A DNA stretch of 64,000 bases. Source: Coccinella septempunctata (Eukaryota > Arthropoda > Insecta > Coleoptera > Coccinellidae). Position numbers and translations under genes: made by a program. Below, piece by piece: positions 57,141-64,000 of this stretch (the stretch's first letter is position 1; each line of letters begins with the position of its first letter). A model generated the notes under the pieces. It was not told where the DNA came from. It saw only the letters and a program-made list of their open reading frames with translations, and ran no database searches. The DNA is taken from NCBI RefSeq assembly GCF_907165205.1, contig NC_058190.1, forward strand, positions 30,779,345 to 30,843,344, given 5' to 3'.

Positions 57141-58138
57141 TTTCTGTACACAGTGTATGATACATGTTAATGTTTCCTCGGTTCTTTCGTACTGAATGGG
57201 ATGATTTATGTAAGTTCTCTAGTTGTTAATCAGTTCCCCTCGTCAAAACGACACATAGATACATAACCTCAACTAAACGTCTTACCATAAAAGTGAGCGC
57301 AGTATTTCGGGCATTCAAAGTGTTCTGTGGTGTTCTGATTATAATATCAGTTTCAGTGAAATGGCATATTTTCATCAGTTCATCTGTACGAAAAATTAAA
57401 CAACAGTCCTTATATGATGCTCGATGATCTATGAAGTCTGACGTTGCATGCCCTTAGGAATGCGTGTTCACCATGTATATTATATTATCACTCTTATCTT
57501 ATAAGAATGTGTGCACCAAGAATTAACCTAACTCCCGATTCTAGCGTTAGACTTCTTCTTTCATGGTGTAGAAAACCTGGCAACAACGGAAACTACGAAA
57601 AAGGAAAGTTGTTTGCTTCGTTATCATTGGTTTGATTCGGGAGGTGTGTTAACTACGCTTCTACTGGCCTACTTAGCAAAACAAGTGACGTCAGATTCCC
57701 CTCGGGGGACAACAACGCGTCAAGGCCGAAAAAATAAAATTCCACTCGAAAACAACAATGAATTCATATCAGACAGGAGGCATTGCGTCCTGTTGTTTCT
57801 AGCGAAATTATAAATAACGAGGAAACACTTCACACGTGCAATGCGTGACCTTAGAATTTTGCGAATTTCAGTTGTAAACAGGCCTCAGAATTACGCAGGA
57901 GTGTAATTTGCAATTTTGAAACAACACGAACGATAATTTTTATCACATTCGCAACAAAGCAAGTAAGGGTGACCCCTTACCCTCTCAGCACTTATTTGAT
58001 TTATTTTTATTGCCCAAAAATTACATTAGTTACAGTATCTTTGATTCTTTGAGGCATCTTTCATTGCTCCTAACTTTTATTGCAAACTCGAAGCTTATCT
58101 TCGAGATCATCTCATAGATGTTGTTAACAAATTCTTAT
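57141..58138. other. Intergenic
   Basis: No gene recognised. The sequence between about 58000 and 58120 (GCCCAAAAATTACATTAG, TTTGATTCTTTGAGGCATC) resembles a truncated LINE tail but I cannot place it. Confidence 0.4.
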
Positions 58139-59462
58139 AGTTGGGGAGCCGACGATGCTAAATCCGGATTTACTCGAGCGTCGTGGAGACCTAGTGGATT
58201 TTGAATATTAGAAAGAAAGGTTCTATAATGTATGCACTTTCAGCGGTGGGGAAAGCATCTGCATATTTTCGAAGACGTAAAAAAAAAATCGTCAGGTGTA
58301 CATATTCGAACGTGTCAGATTAAGATTCTGTATACGCCCTACGTGTCTCTGATAATAAATTCATGTTGCTCTGACACTTTGCGTGGTGGGGCTGGCCGTA
58401 CGGAAGAGTTGAAAATGGTAAAAAAAATTTCGACCGTGTCAGATTTTTAGAAGATATGTTAATTGGACACAAAGGAAGCTACTTTTCAAGGGACTGACAA
58501 TTCGGGTGACACAAGGTCACAGCGGTCCTCTGAAAGTGCAAAAAAAAATCGTTACTTGTACATACTGGAGTGTGTCAGATTTCCATACAGATGGTTAATC
58601 TCGGTGTTGCAGACGTGTTGACCCATTATCTGACATTAACCAGGGGGGTTTTCTTAATCTGACAGTTTGAAGATAATAATAACAAGGTATTTCTTTCCAA
58701 TATCTCCCATCCTGTACCTCTAATCATTTCTCTATACATTGTGAAAGTTGTAGATAATAAAATTCTATAAAACTGAAGCAATTTAACCTAACCGTTTTCG
58801 AGTTAGAGGGCGATAAGGGCGAGGGGCTTAGCCACACATGCGAATGGCCAAGGTCAATGTAGAAACCCAGTCTAATCTACATTCATCTCCATAGTCCATA
58901 TATCTCAAAAACGTTCAAACGTAGAAATTGCTTCGGAAAAAATTTTTAGAAAATGTTATGCTCTACAACTTACAATGAATGCGAAAACAATTTGAAGCCC
59001 AGGAGATGAGATAATTCCAAAAAACTTATTTTTGTGACCTTTATGGCCAATTTTTATTTTTTTGGCTTGCTGATTCTGTCAGACTATATTTTTTCCGTTA
59101 TTCTTGAATCATTAGCTTCAAAATAAGAAAATAATCCACCGCACTCGAGAATGTACACGTGACGTTTTTTTTTGCAAGTTTGGAGCCCTCCCACACATTT
59201 TCGTCAAGCTTAAATTGTGAGATTGAAAGAATATATACTTTTCACCACATAATATGAGGTCATATCTTAATCTGACCCGCTCGAGTATGTACATTGACCG
59301 TTTTTTTACTATTCTGACAGGCTGTCCTGGACAATTCTCCCTATATACAGTCATACAGATCTTATTATTGGTAGAGGTATTCTACAAGGTATCTCCCCTC
59401 ATATTAATCTGACACGGTCGAGTAAATTCCGAATTTCCCTCTTGGTTTGGGCTCCCCAACTT
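58139..59462. mobile_element. 1.3-kb fold-back element with reiterated TGTCAGATTAA motif
   Basis: Ends AGTTGGGGAGCC (58139) and GGCTCCCCAACT (to about 59461) are inverse. The left half repeats CG(A/T)(A/G)CGTGTCAGATT near 58306, 58434 and 58572, each soon after an A-rich AAAAAATCGT stretch. The right half carries the inverse AATCTGAC(A/C)CG(G/C)TCGAGTA near 59270 and 59405. No transposase frame is visible. Confidence 0.75.
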
Positions 59463-60540
59463 TAAAGAGATCTGTTCGTATTGGAATGCAATACAATAAT
59501 TTTAGGAGCAATTCTGAATCAGATCATATCGAATTTCCATCATTTTAAAAATATAAAAAAAATCCAGTATTAGCTGCAACCATAAGAGAGCCTAGGTGGG
59601 GTTATGCAGTTAACGATCACAATGGGTCAGCTTTAAATTAGTGCCTTAGAAATAACGACTTCCATCTTATCCAGATTTATGCATAGTTTCTTCTAATGTA
59701 GATTCCAGACCTCAACGTAGACCAATTTCACTCTGTTCAAGTGATATTCTTCATACAAATGCATCTTTATTTAAGCCTAGATGGAACTTCCCATTCAAAT
59801 TTAAATTTTAAAATGATCTTCTTTATAACTTTACTCTTCGTTTATGCTATGCCGCTGCTAAGAGACATTGCCAGTTTCTACGTCATCAAATCTGTTTTGG
59901 AACTTAATTGCACCTTCTTTTGCAATGTGCGAGTACAAATATAATACTATGTTTGTAGGTGATACTGGATTGTTTTGTCATTTTCGTATTGGTGGTAATT
60001 CCAAATTTTCACTGGCTCAGTAGAACCGCTGTTCTACTAAGCCAAACTAAACTGAACAAAGCTTATTCTATTGGCAAATTCGAATTAATGATGAGAGAAA
60101 TACACAATTTATCAGACGAAGAGATTAGGTACTTTTATCACGGTTTGACTCTGCCTTTTTTATGTCTTTTTTATAACTTTTTTGCAATTTTTCATTGTTA
60201 TGTCCATTTTATTATTCAGGTTTTACTTTGTGATGAAGTCCAGTTTTCTGAGGAAAATTGGAGTTCATCTTAGTGCATTTCTTTCGTTTTAGATTTCCGC
60301 CTTTGAAAATATTTTAATTCTCGAATATTCCGTACGTTCATTCCGATAGGCAGAGTAAATGTAAAAAACCGCTTATCTGTATTTCACGTTGTTTTTCTTA
60401 CATGCCGCTGAAGATTTCGACGTTTTTCATCTGTTGATATGCGATAAACCGGAGCTGACGACGTTTTTCATTCTTGTCGCATTCTGGAATTTTCAGATTT
60501 TTACCGTGAGAGGGGATATGCCTATAAAAGCAAATTTTCC
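59463..60540. other. Intergenic with a membrane-protein-like open frame
   Basis: Frames at about 59802-59944 and 59959-60273 are rich in hydrophobic residues and contain FELMMREIHNLSDEEIR. Joining them would need an intron of about 30 bases, too short to splice. I cannot name a family and treat this as chance or a decayed gene. Confidence 0.3.
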
Positions 60541-60554
60541 CCCCGCGACGGTCA

Positions 60555-60660
60555 CTTTTGACTGTTACTTCAGTTCTTCGGCTGACTTTTCGACTTTTGA
60601 CTGTTACTTCAGTTCTTCGGCTGACTTTTCGACTTTTGACTTTTACTTCAGTTCTTTCGC
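60555..60660 (+). repeat. 39-bp tandem repeat (2.7 copies)
   Basis: Units of 39 bases starting CTTTTGACTGTTACTTCAGT begin at about 60555, 60594 and 60633 (last partial and diverged). The period is a multiple of three, so both strands keep long open frames, but nothing suggests a real protein. Confidence 0.85.
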
Positions 60661-60988
60661 TTCGCTTCAGTATTTTCGATTTTTCGCTTTCTAACGTGGT
60701 GACTTCTGTTATAGATTCAATTAATTTTCGGTATTTCTTTCGCCGTTGAAGAATAATCATTTTGTGTTTGCATCAGTGCTTAGAGTTAATTTTTTAGTTT
60801 TTTTCTTTTAAATCCTTTGAGTTTCGAGTGCTTGAAACAAAGGAGGTAGGTCCCCGTCTGTACCGTTCAGTTTCTTTGTTAGACCTACGCCGTTACTTCT
60901 TTAACTTTGACACTGCTGTACTGTATCGTTTTCTGTTGTATTTTATCGTTCTTTACCCTGTTTCGCGAGTCTGACTTTTCCCTTCGCT

Positions 60989-61235
60989 ATCAGTCATGGC
61001 GTGTTAACCCTTGGGGTACTGAAGGGAAAGTTCCGTCAACCCCCCTGTCCGCGTTCCGCGTCATAAGTGTTAAATCCGAAATCTCTTCTTTTCTGTCAGT
61101 CATGGCGTGTTAACCCTTGGGGCAGAGAATAAGAGACACCGCACGTAGTCAGTGAAATCCCGTAGTTGCGCTAAAAATAGACATTTTCTTCGCTGTCAGT
61201 CATGGCGTGTTAACCTTTGGGGCAGCGAATAAAAG
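60989..61235 (+). repeat. Three spaced copies of CAGTCATGGCGTGTTAACCC
   Basis: Copies at about 60991, 61097 and 61197 extend on to TTGGGG and, in the last two, to GGCAG.GAATAA. Spacing is about 106 and 100 bases with unlike sequence between. It may be a promoter-type array at the 5' end of a retroelement or a decayed satellite; function unknown. Confidence 0.8.
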
Positions 61236-61394
61236 TCTCGAACAGATCCACCCTTATTGTGTTTCAACTTGTTTCAAATAAAAAATAAATTATTCGCATT
61301 TATAATAGAAATTGAGCGTGTACGCATTTCACATAACAATTTATGTGTAACCTAAACCGACCTTGTGGGTAAGTACATATGCATTATTATTTCA

Positions 61395-61450
61395 GAACTA
61401 GCTGACCCGGCAAACCTAGTTTTGCCATTTAAACTATTTCTAGGGTAGAT
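61395..61450. repeat. Dispersed-repeat end ACTAGCTGACCCGGCAAAC
   Basis: The sequence AACTAGCTGACCCGGCAAAC followed by TAGTTTTGCC is, as I remember it, a widespread insect repeat end. A diverged form is at 28696. The class is not determinable here. Confidence 0.45.
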
Positions 61451-61832
61451 AATAATAACTAACTCATCGTGATTGCTCGATTGGTCGTAAGAAAAAGGAA
61501 TGCCTTTTTTTCTGTTCTGTACAATTTTTTTTGGGAATATTTTGTTATATAAACCTTGCCCTCACAATAATAAACACAACAAAAAAAGAATTGTCCAATT
61601 TGGTGCGATCGTTTGAACAATAAAGCATTTTGAAGTAAACCATAGATCCTCTTCATTAATATAGAATAGATATTAATATCCAATATCGATTATTTTGTAG
61701 CGCATCCCACATATTTTGCGAATTATAATTAACCAAATTTTTCAAACAATAAAAAAATCCTGACAAAAATTTTCTCATCAAGTTGTCTTTGTGAATTCTG
61801 CATTATAAATATGTTCCTTGTATAGCGTAGAA

Positions 61833-62311
61833 TACAGGGTGAGTTTTTGACTCGTACAAATATTTCAACAGTAGATATAGCCATTTTAAAGTTTCATAAT
61901 GAGCTATGCCAAAATTACCTCCAGCTAAATCTGTGACACTACACACCTGTGGATCTTTAAAAAAAAATTGCATTTGGTCAAAGTACCCAATATTTCGAAT
62001 TTCACATTTATTTTTTATTTTTGAACAAATTACTCGGAAACGGCGCATTATTCTAGAAAATATGAAGAATACTTAATTTTTATGGTACGTAATGGTCATG
62101 ATGATAAAACTGGAATCAAAAACCATATTCCGAAATTCATTTCATTCCGTTTGTGAGATAGAACTAAAAATAATTTTTTTTATGGCTTTTCAACAGCGTG
62201 TTTCTTTTAAACCGATCCGATTCGGCAAAAATGGTAAAGGAGAAAAGTGTTTCTTTTTACCTCAAGAATCTACTGTTGAAATATTCGTACGAGTCAAAGA
62301 CTCGCCCTGTA
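61833..62311. repeat. Fold-back element, family A, copy 2
   Basis: It opens TACAGGGTGAGTTTTTGACT and closes with the inverse GAGTCAAAGACTCGCCCTGTA. The CTACTGTTGAAATATTCGTA arm and the internal GTGACACTACACACCTGTGG block also occur, inverted, in the copy at 41848-42554. Confidence 0.8.
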
Positions 62312-64000
62312 TAATATGACAAACAGATTCTTCTTCTGCCAATTGTTGAAGAATTTCTGAAAGACCTCTGCTACTCCCTTAATTTTCGTTAAGCTTGTTA
62401 GGTCCTGTAACTGGGTTCATTATGTTCGTTGCGTAAATCATAAAGGGGATTATGAATATGCTCTTTGGTATTTCAGGAAGAGTAATGACATTGAAACCGT
62501 ATGGTAAGCTACAAGCGTGCCATTGTGCGAGTTATCAGCTTTAGGATAGGACTGTGAGCCTATGTTTATACATATTTCTTCTAATTTTGCTGAAGAAAAC
62601 CAGCGACAAGTCAGTTTTCTAGCAAATAAAACTGGTACAACTGGGGGACGCACGTAAAAACATTAAAGTTCATTAAATGTACATAAGTCATGCTACTATC
62701 ATGAGTTCATTTCATTGTTTAGACTGAAGAAAATCGCAATTTAAACACCAGCGAATATTAATTATATCAATTTGCAGTTCTTGCAATCGAATAACCTCTG
62801 TTGCTTTCAGCTGTTTAGCGATTGTGGGTCGTTCAACTTGTAAGAACCACTTTCGAGATGAACGTGGCTGACGAAATAGTATGTTACATAAAAATGTCTG
62901 CGGATGGTGAAAAGATCAATGCATACTTAATTCGGCCTGAATTTTTTGTCTGGGCATCTATCAAGTCTTATTCACAATTGGGAATTACAGTTATTTTAAA
63001 CAATTTTCATTCGGTACTGATATAGTTGAGAGTAGCCTATACAGGGTGTTTTCTCTTTTCACCCTTAAGAGCCTTAGGACCCTAATTCACAATCAAGTGA
63101 TTGAAATATTACACACAAAATTGCATTTGCTATAATACTTGATAGGTATTATACTTTTTATTGCATGTGTTCAAGTAGTCATCAAGTCATGAATAGTTCG
63201 AAAAATGTTTTTTTATTCGGTCGTTTTGTCTGAGGGTGTTGTGATATGTGGTAACAAATAATAATTTTGTTCGTGGAACTTTTGAAGAAAAATACTCACG
63301 AAGTACTTTCAGCTAGAAGGTTAATTCAACCTCAATTTAAAATTGTAATATTTTTTGATACTGTTAGGCATCCATCCATATGTATTGCGAATGTTTACCG
63401 CTTCGCACAATGGAACATGTGGAGATAATAACTTGGGGGGTTTAGTTTTAAGTTATGGTACAACGCACGTGTGAATCATGGTACGTAACATGTTTGATCA
63501 ACCACCGAAGTTGAAAAACACCTGGCCAATTGCCCCAGAACACCTTGAACTCTTCATTGGCGTAGTTGAACATTTATTTTCGCGTGAATGTGCTTAGCCT
63601 CTCTCTTTTCTTATTTACAACTGAATTCGAAACTGGAGAAAATCTTGGAATTGGTAAAAAAAAATTGCTATTACATTTTTTTTTACAGGGCGTTTGGTAA
63701 ACATGCGACAAAAATTTAAAAGGTTATTCTCTAGACTAGACTATAGGTACATAATGGGAATATCGAGGAGAATATATTGTTCTTTAACGTTTTTTGAAAA
63801 AGTGGTTCATTTCGAAGATACAAGGTGTGAAACAAGTTTGCTCGTTCCCCGGACTTGAAACCTCAAGAGTATTTTCTTGTGGTTTTATCTTAAGTCATTA
63901 CTTTAGGCCACTCCACTGGAAAATTTTGCGAAAACACATAATTTTTGCATGCAACTCAACTAGAAATGAACTTGGTATGCTTGGAAGAGTCGGGCAGGCA
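62312..64000. other. Right edge: intergenic with transposon ends
   Basis: Repeat ends of the ACAGGGTGTTTTC type occur at about 63041 and ACAGGGCGTTTGGTAAAC at about 63689. An open frame after TTTCAG at about 62810 (MNVADEIVCYIKMSADGEK, from 62858) could be an exon but matches nothing I know. Confidence 0.4.

Noticed and set aside
59741..60273. Possible chemoreceptor-like membrane protein exons
   Set aside because: Hydrophobic frames are common in T-rich DNA; joining the two would need an intron of about 30 bases, and no receptor motif is visible.
62822..63025. Open frame after a TTTCAG acceptor near the right edge
   Set aside because: No recognisable protein and no partner exon in the window; kept only as a remark.
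1..64000. tRNA, rRNA, CRISPR or operon structure
   Set aside because: No cloverleaf with A and B boxes, no rRNA-like tract, no regular spacer array and no tightly packed co-directional genes were seen by eye; a tRNAscan or Rfam run would be decisive.

Overview
This is eukaryotic nuclear DNA, AT-rich, from an insect. The evidence is short phase-consistent GT-AG introns, animal-type genes (VHL, Sec6/EXOC3, ADAMTS, GALE, TRAPPC2L), a short (TTAGG)n run, and many copies of elements whose ends read TACAGGGTG, a common insect repeat type. A beetle is my best guess, but the sequence does not prove it. There are no operons, CRISPR arrays or bacterial signals.

Layout. 0-0.5 kb: first exon of an XK-related membrane protein (minus). 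1.2-3.7 kb: TRAPPC2L (plus, 5 exons, one GC-AG intron), convergent with the one-exon queuosine-salvage gene QNG1 (minus). 3.8-5.3 kb: an island of short palindromic words. 5.44-16.6 kb: a 6.55-kb Copia LTR retrotransposon whose two 302-bp LTRs look identical. A 4.6-kb Mutator-like (MULE) DNA transposon sits inside its 5' LTR with a perfect 10-bp target duplication and an apparently intact 8-exon transposase. 17.1-17.6 kb: VHL. 18.2-19.3 kb: a second palindromic-word island. 19.4-21.7 kb: Sec6/EXOC3. 22.8-30.4 kb: GALE (minus), with a 6.4-kb intron full of dead transposons. 30.8-36.4 kb: repeat-rich intergenic DNA. 36.4-49.9 kb: an 11-exon ADAMTS metalloprotease. 50-64 kb: intergenic DNA with several fold-back elements and tandem repeats, and no gene I can support.

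The host genes are unrelated housekeeping or secreted functions: vesicle tethering (TRAPPC2L, EXOC3), queuosine salvage, HIF degradation (VHL), the Leloir pathway (GALE) and extracellular matrix proteolysis (ADAMTS). Reconstructed exons keep frame throughout in TRAPPC2L, GALE, ADAMTS and the MULE transposase, which is strong internal support for the models.

The most striking feature is the nested pair of young transposons. The Copia element still has matching LTRs and a 5-bp AGTTC target duplication, but its coding region is split by a +1 frame change between protease and integrase. The MULE that interrupted it looks complete and recently mobile. Other points are a possible membrane-anchored N-terminal extension on GALE, fold-back elements built from reiterated short motifs (44.2-45.1 and 58.1-59.5 kb), and a coding-like orphan ORF in an ADAMTS intron.
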